Source of the DNA: Halogeometricum sp. S3BR5-2
GTDB taxonomy: Archaea > Halobacteriota > Halobacteria > Halobacteriales > Haloferacaceae
Assembly (NCBI RefSeq): GCF_031624635.1
Contig: NZ_JAMQOQ010000001.1
Span: 496,001 to 560,000, forward strand
DNA length: 64,000 bases
Direction: 5' to 3'
Positions 25,542 through 33,909 of the stretch are shown in pieces. Within the stretch, counting starts at the first letter, position 1. Each line of letters begins with the position of its first letter. The notes under the pieces are model-generated. The model had not been told where the DNA came from. It worked only from the letters and a program-made list of their open reading frames with translations, and did no database searches. Both the position numbers and the translations under genes were made by a program.

Positions 25542-26342
25542 ATGGCGACGGACCTGCTCGGACTGTTCGGCGGCGCGGTCGCACTCGGTATCGTCCACGG
25601 CGTCGAACCGGGACACGGGTGGCCTGTCGCCGCCTCCTACGCGATGGAGAAGAAGAACAAGTGGCTCTCCGGGGCGGCCGCCGGGACGATACTCGGCGTC
25701 GGCCACCTGATAAGCAGCATCGCCATGGTGCTCGTCTTCTTCGCGGCGAAATCGTACTTCGACCTGACGCAACTGCCGTGGATATCGCAGGTCGCGGGCG
25801 TCCTGCTGATCCTCCTGGGGCTGAACGAACTCCGCGGCGGCGGGCACGGCCACGACCACGGCGGGGACGACGGACACGACGGACACGACCACCACGACCA
25901 CACGCACGACGGCCACGACCACGACCACCATGACGACCACGACCACCGCGACGAGGGCGGCGTCCTCACCCGCCTGAAGTCCGCACTGCCGTTCGTCGGC
26001 GGGCACTCGCACTCGCATTCGCACGACCGCTCCCACGGCTTCGACGGCGACGCCTCGGGGACGACCCTGTGGAGTCTCGCGTGGTTCGCGTTCGTCCTCG
26101 GGTTCGCCCACGAGGAGGAGTTCGAGATTCTGCTCCTGTGTACGGGGTCGAGCTACTGTCTGGAACTCATGAGCGCGTACGCGCTGGCCGTCCTCGCCGG
26201 TATCGTCTCGCTGACGCTGCTGCTCGTCGCGGGCTACTACCGCTACGAGGACCGCGTGGAATCGCTGGCCGAGCACTTCCCCACCATCTCGGCCGCGATT
26301 CTGATCCTGATGGGACTCGGGTTCCTGACGGGACTGTTCTGA
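25542..26342 (+). CDS. Nickel/cobalt-type transporter with His-rich loop
   Basis: 266 residues, six or so membrane helices. The N-terminal motif VHGVEPGHGWP resembles the HX4DH-type metal motif of NiCoT/RcnA/UreH proteins. A long loop (~100-165) has over 25 histidines alternating with Asp and Gly (HDHG, HDHHDHTHD, HSHSHSHDRSH). The second half has LGFAHEEEF. RcnA-like proteins export and UreH/NiCoT-like ones import nickel or cobalt; the divergent nikR favours nickel. Direction of transport cannot be decided. Confidence 0.82.
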   Translation: MATDLLGLFGGAVALGIVHGVEPGHGWPVAASYAMEKKNKWLSGAAAGTILGVGHLISSIAMVLVFFAAKSYFDLTQLPWISQVAGVLLILLGLNELRGGGHGHDHGGDDGHDGHDHHDHTHDGHDHDHHDDHDHRDEGGVLTRLKSALPFVGGHSHSHSHDRSHGFDGDASGTTLWSLAWFAFVLGFAHEEEFEILLLCTGSSYCLELMSAYALAVLAGIVSLTLLLVAGYYRYEDRVESLAEHFPTISAAILILMGLGFLTGLF

Positions 26343-26355
26343 CGCGTCGACCCGC

Positions 26356-26940
26356 TCACTCCCGCTTTTCGCGCCCCAACGCGTGAAACTCCTCGTTCGG
26401 TCGCATGTCCGCGAACATCGCCATCCGGTTCGAGAGGTTGAACATCGCCGTCACGGAGGCGATATCCCAGATGGCCTCCTCGGAGTACCCCGCCTCGGCC
26501 AGTCGCTCCACATCCGACTCGGTCACCTCGCGCGGCGACTCGGTGAGTTTCACGGCGACGTCGAGCATCGCCATGCGTTTCTCCGAGATGTCGGCCTGCC
26601 GGTAGTTGGCGACGAGTTGGTCCGCGAGCGTCGGGTCCTTCGCGTAGATGCGGACGAGGGCGCCGTGGGCGACGTTGCAGTAGTAGCAGTGGTTGACGCC
26701 CGAGACGGCGACGATTATCATCTCTATCTCCTCTCGGTCGAGCGCGGAGTCCTCCACGAGGGCGTCGTGGTAGGCGAAGAACGCGCGGAAGTGGCTCGGC
26801 TTGTACGCGAACGCCGAGAAGACGTTCGGCGTGAACCCCGCGCGTTCGGTCTCCTCGTCGATTCGCTCCTGCAGGTCCTCGGGCAGGTCCTCGTAGTCGG
26901 GCACCGGGAATCGGGTCATCGCGTCGTCGGCCAGTTCCAT
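26356..26940 (-). CDS. AhpD-like / carboxymuconolactone decarboxylase-fold protein
   Basis: 194 residues. The AhpD core has the redox motif CYYC followed by NVAHG at ~84-93, the pattern of peroxidase-related alkylhydroperoxidase D-like proteins. Flanking helices (FRAFFAYHDALVED; ISEKRMAMLDVAVKL; YSEEAIWDIASVTAMFN) complete the fold. It may reduce peroxides with a thiol partner; physiological role unknown. ATATAA at 26970-26965 on the minus strand is 30 bases before this ATG, which favours 26940 over the internal Met at 26919. Confidence 0.9.
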   Translation of the reverse strand: MELADDAMTRFPVPDYEDLPEDLQERIDEETERAGFTPNVFSAFAYKPSHFRAFFAYHDALVEDSALDREEIEMIIVAVSGVNHCYYCNVAHGALVRIYAKDPTLADQLVANYRQADISEKRMAMLDVAVKLTESPREVTESDVERLAEAGYSEEAIWDIASVTAMFNLSNRMAMFADMRPNEEFHALGREKRE

Positions 26941-26964
26941 GCGCGAGACTATCCCGGTCGACCC

Positions 26965-26970
26965 TTATAT
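26965..26970 (-). promoter_or_regulatory. TATA box of the AhpD-like gene
   Basis: ATATAA on the minus strand with first base 30 bases before the ATG at 26940; leaderless geometry. Confidence 0.6.
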
Positions 26971-27001
26971 TCTCGCTCGGCGCTCGGGTTCCGGTTCGGG
27001 A

Positions 27002-27433
27002 CTACTCCGCCCCCCGGCCCTCGGCCGCCGGTCGCTCCTCCCGGTCGACCAGCGCGAACAGTTCGTCCCAGTCCTCCTCGGCCGGGAGTCGCTCGCGGAC
27101 GGTGTCGACGGCTCCCTCGGTGGTCGCGTCGTCGACGACGCTCAGGACGACTCGCGCGTGGTGGGCGGCGGTACCGCCCGCGCCCTCGTCGTAGCCCCCC
27201 GCCTCGACGAGACGGCCGACGAACTCCCCCCACGCGAAGCGCTCGGTCCCCTCCTCCTTCGTGAGGAAGCGTTCGAGTTCGCCGGGGAGCTGCGCCCCGA
27301 GGCGTTCCGCGGCCTCCGAGTCGACGCGCCGGCCGAGCGTCTCGAACGTGATTCGCGTCGCTCTGAGGGCGTCCTCCGTCGACGCGAGCTGTCCGCGGCT
27401 CTCCACCCTGCCGAGGAAGGTGTCGAAGTCCAT
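27002..27433 (-). CDS. DUF2267-family protein
   Basis: 143 residues. MDFDTFLGRVESRGQLAST, then ATRITFETLGRRV and LPGELERFL, is the DUF2267 helical pattern; a second, weaker copy follows (FVGRLVEAGG to VREQLP-like VRERLPAEEDWDELFA). The family is widespread in haloarchaea and actinobacteria with unknown function. Residues upstream of 27433 in the same frame look non-coding. Acidic tail. Confidence 0.8.
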   Translation of the reverse strand: MDFDTFLGRVESRGQLASTEDALRATRITFETLGRRVDSEAAERLGAQLPGELERFLTKEEGTERFAWGEFVGRLVEAGGYDEGAGGTAAHHARVVLSVVDDATTEGAVDTVRERLPAEEDWDELFALVDREERPAAEGRGAE

Positions 27434-27521
27434 CTTTCGCACCAGTCCGACGGGAACGTCAATAGGTACTGTGCCCGCGGGTCGGCCGGCGGTGGCGGTG
27501 GTGGCCCGGCGGGGAAAAGCG

Positions 27522-27527
27522 ATTAAC
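27522..27527 (+). promoter_or_regulatory. TATA box of the universal stress gene
   Basis: ATTAAC with first base 32 bases before the ATG at 27554; preceded by GGAAAAGCG as a B-recognition-like element. Confidence 0.5.
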
Positions 27528-27553
27528 CTCCGTCGCGCACATGTAGAACCATC

Positions 27554-28423
27554 ATGTACGAGCGCATACTCGTGCCGGTCGACGGCAGCGACGGCTCCGA
27601 GGAGGTCCTGTACCACGCGGGCGAGATGGCGCAGCGGACCGACGGCGAACTCACGCTGCTGTTCGTCGCCGACACGAGCAGGGACAGCGTCACCGTCGTC
27701 GAGAACGACGTGGTCGACGCCCTCGAAGAGGAGGGGGCCGACATCGTCGAGGGCGCCGGCGGAGTGCTCGACTCGCTCGGCGTCGACTACTCGACGGACG
27801 TGGTGCAGGGCGACGTGGTCCCCACCATCGTCGACTACGCCGAGGAGTACGACTACGACGCCGTCGTGATGCCGACGCAGGGGAAACAGGGCCTCTCAAA
27901 GCAGTTGCTGGGAAGCGTCACGGAGAAGGTCGTCCGCCTCTCCGAGCGGCCGGTCGTCACGGTCCGCACGGGCACCGAGCGGTCCCTGTCGTTCCCCTAC
28001 GAGCGGATCCTCGTGGCGACCGACGGGAGTTCGACGGCGACGTACGCGGCCGAACACGCCGTCGACCTGGCGGCGTCGCTCGGCGCGACGCTGCACGTGC
28101 TCAGCGTCGTCGACGACTCGCTGCTCGGACTCGACGTGCGCTCTGCGCTCTCCGGGGCCGAGGAGGAGGAGGCCGCCGAGGAGGCCGTCGAGAACGTCGT
28201 CCTCGCCGCGGAGTCCCGCGACGTCGACGTCGAGAGCCACGTCGAGCACGAGTCGCCGCACGAGGCCATCCTCGACGCCGTCGAGTCGTACGACATCGAC
28301 GCCGTCGTGATGGGAACGACGGGGAAGGGCGCCGTCGACCGCATCCTACTCGGCAGCGTCGCCGAGAAGACGGTCCGCACGTCGCCGGTGCCGGTGGTCA
28401 CCGTCCACGAACCCTCGGAGTAA
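27554..28423 (+). CDS. Tandem universal stress protein (two UspA domains)
   Basis: 289 residues with two UspA folds: YERILVPVDGSDGSEEVLYH opens the first (~1-140) and YERILVATDGSSTATYAAEH the second (~145-289). The nucleotide-binding loop of the second, MGTTGKGAVDRILLGSVAEK, fits the G2xG9GS pattern; the first has MPTQGKQGLSKQLLGSVTEK. So ATP binding is likely in both. The role is stress tolerance by an unknown mechanism. Tandem fusion is common in haloarchaea. Confidence 0.94.
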   Translation: MYERILVPVDGSDGSEEVLYHAGEMAQRTDGELTLLFVADTSRDSVTVVENDVVDALEEEGADIVEGAGGVLDSLGVDYSTDVVQGDVVPTIVDYAEEYDYDAVVMPTQGKQGLSKQLLGSVTEKVVRLSERPVVTVRTGTERSLSFPYERILVATDGSSTATYAAEHAVDLAASLGATLHVLSVVDDSLLGLDVRSALSGAEEEEAAEEAVENVVLAAESRDVDVESHVEHESPHEAILDAVESYDIDAVVMGTTGKGAVDRILLGSVAEKTVRTSPVPVVTVHEPSE

Positions 28424-28448
28424 CGCTGACGAAGTCGGACACGGACTC

Positions 28449-28961
28449 TCAGACCGCGACGGCCGCGTACAGCGCCCCTGCGGCGGCGAACACGCCCAGT
28501 CCGAACAGCGCGTAGTTGGCGACGCGGTTGTCCGCCCGCCACGCCGAGGCGGTGTAGCGGCGACCGGAGAGCGGCCACAGGAAGTTCACGCCCATCGGCG
28601 TGAGGGCGTCGCCGAGCAGGTGCGCGAAGACGGTGAGAGAGCCGAGGCAGAACGCGAAGACGGCGAGGCTCCCGTCCGCGAGGGCGGCGAGTCCGGCGTC
28701 GCCCACGCCGACGCCCGCGGACGTCAGCGCGCGGACGGCGCCGGCGAAGGCGCCGCCGACGAGCGCCGCGAAGAGAAGCGAGTGCGTCGGGCCGCGGTGC
28801 GGCAGGCCCGGAATCCGGTGGTCGACGTCCGGCAGCATCGTCAGCCACAGCATCGTCGCCCCGACGACGAACGCGAGGTCCGGGCGGCCGAGGCGGACGA
28901 GAGCGAACCCGACGGGCGCGAAGACGAGGAGCGAGACGCCGCAGTGTCCCTTCCAGTACAT
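28449..28961 (-). CDS. Membrane-bound metal-dependent hydrolase (YdjM/DUF457)
   Basis: 170 residues with four to five membrane helices. Conserved family residues are clear: His in KGHCGVSLLVFAPVG, MLPDVDHRIPGLPHRGPTHS (Asp, His and the HRGxTHS motif), HLLGDALTPMGV. The family is thought to be a membrane hydrolase acting on phospholipid-like or prenyl substrates, but activity is unproven. Full length. Confidence 0.88.
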   Translation of the reverse strand: MYWKGHCGVSLLVFAPVGFALVRLGRPDLAFVVGATMLWLTMLPDVDHRIPGLPHRGPTHSLLFAALVGGAFAGAVRALTSAGVGVGDAGLAALADGSLAVFAFCLGSLTVFAHLLGDALTPMGVNFLWPLSGRRYTASAWRADNRVANYALFGLGVFAAAGALYAAVAV

Positions 28962-29054
28962 ACCTCCGGTCTCGCCGGAACTCGGAAAAGCTGATTGGTC
29001 GGCGGCGACGACCGTACGGGAAACCGTTATCTCCGGACGCGTCCTCTCTCAGGC

Positions 29055-30275
29055 ATGCTCGGCCCATTCGCGGGCGCGTTCGAGGGTCTCTCCGCGGTGG
29101 AGGCGACGGCCGCCCTCCTCCTCGTCTCCGTCGCCGCCGCCCTCGCCCTGGAGTTCGTCGTCCTCCGGACGGCCCGCCGCTACGTCGTCCACACCGACAG
29201 CGCCTACGACGACATCGTTCTCTCCGAATTGCGAGCGCCGCTGGTCGTCACCGCGGCCCTGGCGGGCGTGCTCCTCCTCACGCAGGTGCCGGCCGTGCGG
29301 GCGTCGACGGTGTTCCCGCCGGCGACGCTCGACACCTTCTTCGGCAAACCCTCGGTGTCGGTCATCGTCCTCGTCTGGGCGTACGCGGCCAACCGCGCGG
29401 TGAACCGACTCGTCGAACGCGTGAACGAGGAGGGCGGCCGGTTCGACTTCGCGCCCGTCCTCTCGAACGTCTGGACGCTCGTGGTCGTTCTCGGCGGCGC
29501 GGCCACCCTGCTGTACGTCTGGGACATCGAGATAACGCCGCTGCTCGGCGCGGCGGGCGTCGCCGGCATCGCCGTGGGCTTCGCCGCGAAGGACACCGTC
29601 GCCAACTTCTTCGGGGGAATCGCGCTGTACTTCGACGACACGTACAAACTCGGCGACTTCATCGTCCTCGACGACGGCACGTCTGGGTCCGTTGTGAAGG
29701 TGGGCATCCGCTCGACGACGCTTCTCACCCGCGACGAACTGATGGTGACGGTGCCGAACTCCGTGCTCAACGCGGCGAAGATAACGAACGAGTCCGCGCC
29801 GCAGCGACGCCGACGCATCCGCGTCCCCCTCTCCGTGGCCTACGGCACCGACCTGGACGAGTTCGAGGCGTTGGCCGTCGACGCGGCCGACGCGGAGTCG
29901 CTCGTCCTCGACTCGCCGAAACCCCGGATGCGCTTCCGCCGGTTCGGCGACTCCGCCCTGGAGTACGAACTGCTCTGCTGGGTGAGCGCCCCCACGCGCC
30001 GCCGCCGCGCCCAGCACGAACTGAACCGCGCGCTGTACGCGGCGCTTGACGACGCCGAGATAGAGATTCCCTTCCCGAAGCGGGACGTAACGCTGACGAC
30101 GGCCGCCGCGCCCGCGGCGCAGGGGACGACCCGAGGGGCACCCGGTTCGAGCGACACCGACGCCGACTCCGGGGCGGACGAACGGGTGGCGACGGACGGC
30201 GCAGGCGGGGCGGGTGGGGCGGACGAGGGCGTCGAGAGGGGCGACGCGGATGCGGACGCCAGCCCGAAACGGTAA
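29055..30275 (+). CDS. MscS-type mechanosensitive ion channel
   Basis: 406 residues. About four N-terminal helices, then the pore helix and beta domain: GAAGVAGIAVGFAAKDTVAN (Gly/Ala-packed TM3), FFGGIALYFDDTYKLGDFI, and the conserved VTVPNSVLNAAKITNES. A C-terminal alpha/beta domain (~255-360) and a disordered acidic tail follow. Releases solutes on hypo-osmotic shock. ATG 29055 is chosen because upstream residues are polar and not membrane-like. A small membrane gene follows after 24 bases. Confidence 0.94.
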   Translation: MLGPFAGAFEGLSAVEATAALLLVSVAAALALEFVVLRTARRYVVHTDSAYDDIVLSELRAPLVVTAALAGVLLLTQVPAVRASTVFPPATLDTFFGKPSVSVIVLVWAYAANRAVNRLVERVNEEGGRFDFAPVLSNVWTLVVVLGGAATLLYVWDIEITPLLGAAGVAGIAVGFAAKDTVANFFGGIALYFDDTYKLGDFIVLDDGTSGSVVKVGIRSTTLLTRDELMVTVPNSVLNAAKITNESAPQRRRRIRVPLSVAYGTDLDEFEALAVDAADAESLVLDSPKPRMRFRRFGDSALEYELLCWVSAPTRRRRAQHELNRALYAALDDAEIEIPFPKRDVTLTTAAAPAAQGTTRGAPGSSDTDADSGADERVATDGAGGAGGADEGVERGDADADASPKR

Positions 30276-30299
30276 CCCCGCGGCGTCCGAAGCGCCGGC

Positions 30300-30533
30300 A
30301 TGGCCGTGCTGCTCCAGACCGTTGTCGCGCGCTTCTTCGATTGGCTCGTCGGGTCGTACGGGCCGTTCGTCATCCCGGTGCTCCTGTTCGCCGTCGGGGC
30401 CGTCGGCTACCTCGTCCTCGTCGCCGCCGGCCGCGCCGGCATCGCGGAGGAACTGGTCGAGACCGACGAGATGGGGTGGGGGGAGTCGCCGCCCGACAGC
30501 CCGAACGACGGCGAGGAGAAGTGGCAGCGCTGA
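30300..30533 (+). CDS. Small membrane protein next to the MscS gene
   Basis: 77 residues. One or two hydrophobic helices (~18-48, GPFVIPVLLFAVGAVGYLVL) and an acidic C-terminus. No recognised family. Sits 24 bases after the MscS gene in the same direction and is probably cotranscribed, so it may be an accessory subunit (inference). Convergent with the following reductase gene. Confidence 0.65.
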   Translation: MAVLLQTVVARFFDWLVGSYGPFVIPVLLFAVGAVGYLVLVAAGRAGIAEELVETDEMGWGESPPDSPNDGEEKWQR

Positions 30534-30537
30534 GCGG

Positions 30538-31326
30538 CTACTCGCGGTTCCACGGCGCCGCCTCCGGGTCGACGAGTCGACGCTCCTCCTCGATACCGTC
30601 GAGCGCCGCGAGGTCCTCCCCGTCCAGTCGCAACTCGGTCGCGGCGAGGTTGTCCGCGGCGTGGTCGCCCGACCCCTTCGGGATGGGGACGACCCCCTTC
30701 TCGACGGCCCACGCGAGACACACCCGCGCCGGGGACGCGCCGCGCCGCGTCGCCACTTCGGAGACGACGGGGTGGTCGAAAATCTCGCCGCGCGCGAGGG
30801 GGACGTAGGCGACGAGGCGGTGGTCGTGCTCCTCCGCGTACGCGCGGAGTTCCTCCTGCGGGAAGAGCGGGTGACACTCCACCTGGTGGGCCGCGACGGG
30901 GGCGTCGAGAATCTCGCGCGCCTCGTCCGACAGCGCGGGCGTGAAGTTGCTGAGACAGACGTGGTCTATCAGGCCGTCCTTACGGAGTTCGTCGAACGCC
31001 GGGAGCGTCTCCTCGGCGTCGTACGCCTCGGTCGGCCAGTGGACGTACAACATTTCCACCTTCTCGACGCCGAGTCTGTTCAGACTCTCCCTCGCGGTGC
31101 GCTTCACGTCCTCGGGCGCGAGGTTCTCGGGACGAACCTTCGTCGCCAGGACGACGTCCTCGCGGTCGACGTCGCTCTCCGCCACCGCCTCGCCGACCTC
31201 CGCCTCGTTGTCGTACATCTGCGCGGTGTCGAGGTGTCGGTAGCCGACGCGGAGCGCGCGGGCCACGTCCTCCTTCGTCGCGCCGCCGGTGCCGTACCCG
31301 ATATCGGGAAGGTCGAGCGCCGTCAT
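30538..31326 (-). CDS. Aldo/keto reductase, copy B of a tandem pair
   Basis: 262 residues, AKR family 5-like. Active-site residues: Asp and Tyr in HLDTAQMYDNEAEVG, Lys in LATKVRPENL, His in LYVHWPTE. Ends with VPIPKGSGDHAADNLAATEL, the coenzyme 2'-phosphate loop. NADPH-dependent carbonyl reduction; substrate unknown. Closely similar to the gene at 31334 over the whole length, with the same gene order of motifs, so a tandem duplication. The two are separated by 7 bases. Confidence 0.93.
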   Translation of the reverse strand: MTALDLPDIGYGTGGATKEDVARALRVGYRHLDTAQMYDNEAEVGEAVAESDVDREDVVLATKVRPENLAPEDVKRTARESLNRLGVEKVEMLYVHWPTEAYDAEETLPAFDELRKDGLIDHVCLSNFTPALSDEAREILDAPVAAHQVECHPLFPQEELRAYAEEHDHRLVAYVPLARGEIFDHPVVSEVATRRGASPARVCLAWAVEKGVVPIPKGSGDHAADNLAATELRLDGEDLAALDGIEEERRLVDPEAAPWNRE

Positions 31327-31333
31327 CGGTCCG

Positions 31334-32137
31334 TCACTCGCGGTTCCACGGCCCCATGTCGGGGTCGATGACGCGCTTTCGCTCCTCGATTCCGTCTATC
31401 TTCTCGAGGTCCGCCTCGTCCAAGTCCATCTCGGCGGCCGCGAGGTTGTCGGCGACGTGGTCGCCCGAGGACTTCGGGATGGGGACGATGCCGTGCTCGA
31501 CGGCCCACGCGATGCACACCTCGGCCGTCGAGGCGTCGTGTTTCTCGGCCACCTCGGAGAGCACGGGGTGGTCGAGTATCTTCCCCCGACCGAGCGGCGA
31601 GTAGGCGACGAGGTGGTGGTCGTGTTCGTCGGCGTACGCGCGGAGTTCCTCCTGGGGGAGAAGCGGGTGACACTCCACCTGGTGGGCCGCGACGGGGGAC
31701 TCCAGAATCTCGCGCGCTTCGTCCAAGAGGTCCGGTTCGAAGTTGCTGAGACAGACGTGCTCGACGAGACCCTCCTCGCGGAGTTCGTCGAACGCCGGAA
31801 GCGTCTCCTCGGCGTCGTAGGCGTCGGCGGGCCAGTGGACGTACAGCATCTCCACAGAGTCGACGCCGAGACGGTCGAGGCTCTCCTCGGCCGTCTCCCT
31901 CACGTCCTCGGGCGCGAGGTTTCCGGGCTCTATCTTCGTCGCCAACACGATATCGTCGCGGTCGACGTCACTCTGCGCGATGCCGGCGCCGACCTCCGCC
32001 TCGTTGTCGTACATCTGCGCCGTGTCGACGAAGCGGTAGCCGGCGTCCAACGCCGCGACGACGTTGTCGGTCCACTCGTCGCCTTCCTCGTCGCCGGAGG
32101 TGCCGTAGCCTATCGCGGGGAGGTCGAGGTCTGTCAC
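31334..32137 (-). CDS. Aldo/keto reductase, copy A of a tandem pair
   Basis: 267 residues. Same catalytic set as its neighbour: FVDTAQMYDNEAEVGAGIAQ, LATKIEPGNLAPEDV, MLYVHWPADAYDAEE and VPIPKSSGDHVADNLAAAEM. It carries a four-residue insert (DEEGDEWTDNV region near residue 20) absent from the copy downstream. First gene of the pair's transcription unit; the second starts 7 bases after its stop. Confidence 0.93.
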   Translation of the reverse strand: MTDLDLPAIGYGTSGDEEGDEWTDNVVAALDAGYRFVDTAQMYDNEAEVGAGIAQSDVDRDDIVLATKIEPGNLAPEDVRETAEESLDRLGVDSVEMLYVHWPADAYDAEETLPAFDELREEGLVEHVCLSNFEPDLLDEAREILESPVAAHQVECHPLLPQEELRAYADEHDHHLVAYSPLGRGKILDHPVLSEVAEKHDASTAEVCIAWAVEHGIVPIPKSSGDHVADNLAAAEMDLDEADLEKIDGIEERKRVIDPDMGPWNRE

Positions 32138-32210
32138 GTTCGGTGGGAGGGACGGGTCGGTAAAAGGCGTGTGCGAGGCGGAAAACGGCGGGGACGACGG
32201 GAATGAGACC

Positions 32211-33788
32211 TCAGTCGCCCTTCGTCCCGCCGCGGACGAAGCGGTCGTACGCGGAGGCGAACTCCTCGTCGGCCTCGGCGGACGCCTCCCACTCGTTCAG
32301 CCCGCGTTCCTCGCGCGTCCCCTCGATGGTGTTGTCGAGGACGAACGCGAACAGGCCGCCGACGGCCATCCCGGTCGACCCGATGACGAAGACGGTGTTC
32401 GAGACGACCTGCGCACCGAGAATCGGACCGAGGTAGGCGACGGCCGCCATCCCCTCCTGAAACGCGCTCGCGGACCCGACGTTCGCCATGTAGGTGGGGA
32501 CGGCGAGGCCGACGAACAGCGAGACGCCGACGACGAAGATGTTGCGCGAGGAGTCGAGGTCGACGTACTTCAGGTTCGAGAGGCCGACGGCGACGATTTG
32601 CCCGAACATGGCGATGTAGAGGCCGCCGACGACGGGGTCGGGGATGGTGGCGACGAGTTGGCCGAAGTAGCCGACGAAGCCGACGACCAGCATGACGGCG
32701 GCGCCGATTTGGACGACGTAGCGGGAGGCGACGCCGGTGAGGCCGATGGCGCCGATGTTCTCCGAGTAGGAGGTCGACCCCGACCCGCCCATGAGCGCGG
32801 AGAAGACGTTCATCAGCCCCTCCATCCCGATGCCGTGGTTGATGCGCTTCTCGGAGGGGGCGCCGACGCCCGAGAGGCGCGCGACGGCGTGGTAGTCGCC
32901 GAGGCTCTCTATCATCGAGGCGCCGACGCCGGCGAGCATCCCGACGACGAACGCGGAGGTGACCTGCGGGATGCCGAACGCCACCTCGCCGAGGAGGGGG
33001 AGGGCGACGGTGACGGCGTTCGGTCCGCCCGCGAAGCCCCACTGGAGGGGGTAGATGGGGACGAACGCGGGCGCCGACAGCACCGCCCCGAAGTCGACGT
33101 AGCCCGAGGTACCGGGCGCGTAGACGCCGACCGCGGAGAGCACCGCCGCGATGCCGTAGGCGACGACGATGCCGAGGAGAACCGGGAACAGGCCGAACAC
33201 GCGGTGCGCCGTATCGACGTACTGCGAGAAGAGGACGATGAGGAGCAGCGTCAGACCGAGGAGGGGGATGTTGTTCGTCGCCGAGGTGACCTGTCCGGTG
33301 TTGAACAGCGAGAGGCCGATGAGGGCGATGGTGGGCGCGATGACGACCGGCGAGAGAAAGGAGCGGAGTTTCCCGAGGAGTCCGAGGTAGCCGACCAGAA
33401 TCTCGACGAGGGCGGCGACGAGTATCGCCCCCTGTAACTGGAGGAGGGCGGCCTGCCACGCCGGCCCCGTCGGATTGCTCGCCGTCACGACGCCGACGAC
33501 GGCCAGGGCGGGCGCGAGCATCGAGAACGGCGCGCCCTGCACGATGGGGTAGCGGTTGCCGAACGTCGTCTGCGCCAGCGTCGCCACGCCGGAGACGACG
33601 AAGAACGTTCCGACGAACCGCGGGACGATGTCGGCGGGCATGCCGAGGGCGCCCGCGAGGATGAGCGGAACGGCGATGTTCGCCCCGACCATCGTCAGGT
33701 AGTGTTGGACGCCGAGGAGGAGGGAGGTGCCGAGCGGTGGTCTGTCTTCGATGCCGTAGGCCACGAAGGAGTCGTCGTCCCGACTCAC
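32211..33788 (-). CDS. NCS2 uracil/xanthine permease
   Basis: 525 residues from a GTG start, about fourteen helices. NCS2 signatures are seen: GVQHYLTMVGANIAVPLIL near the start, the QGAPFSMLAP segment, the central GVGASMIESLGDYHAVAR, and the NCS2 motif region GGSGSTSYSENIGAIGLTG. It is a proton- or sodium-coupled nucleobase permease; xanthine/uracil cannot be told apart. Longer readings upstream of 33788 are not like any permease N-terminus. No purine or pyrimidine gene is adjacent. Confidence 0.92.
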   Translation of the reverse strand: MSRDDDSFVAYGIEDRPPLGTSLLLGVQHYLTMVGANIAVPLILAGALGMPADIVPRFVGTFFVVSGVATLAQTTFGNRYPIVQGAPFSMLAPALAVVGVVTASNPTGPAWQAALLQLQGAILVAALVEILVGYLGLLGKLRSFLSPVVIAPTIALIGLSLFNTGQVTSATNNIPLLGLTLLLIVLFSQYVDTAHRVFGLFPVLLGIVVAYGIAAVLSAVGVYAPGTSGYVDFGAVLSAPAFVPIYPLQWGFAGGPNAVTVALPLLGEVAFGIPQVTSAFVVGMLAGVGASMIESLGDYHAVARLSGVGAPSEKRINHGIGMEGLMNVFSALMGGSGSTSYSENIGAIGLTGVASRYVVQIGAAVMLVVGFVGYFGQLVATIPDPVVGGLYIAMFGQIVAVGLSNLKYVDLDSSRNIFVVGVSLFVGLAVPTYMANVGSASAFQEGMAAVAYLGPILGAQVVSNTVFVIGSTGMAVGGLFAFVLDNTIEGTREERGLNEWEASAEADEEFASAYDRFVRGGTKGD

Positions 33789-33909
33789 GCGGAATCGCCG
33801 TCCATGTTCGTCGTTCTGTCCCCCGTCGAGGCACAAGTATCCGCCGTTCTGGACCGACCGACGTTCCGATTCGGTAACCTCTTTGGCCCCCGCTTCCGTC
33901 CGGTGTCTC

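Noticed and set aside
25850-26040. Repeat or low-complexity artefact in the His-rich stretch
   Set aside because: The frame stays open, is flanked by membrane helices, and metal-transport families are known to carry such loops; it is part of the gene.
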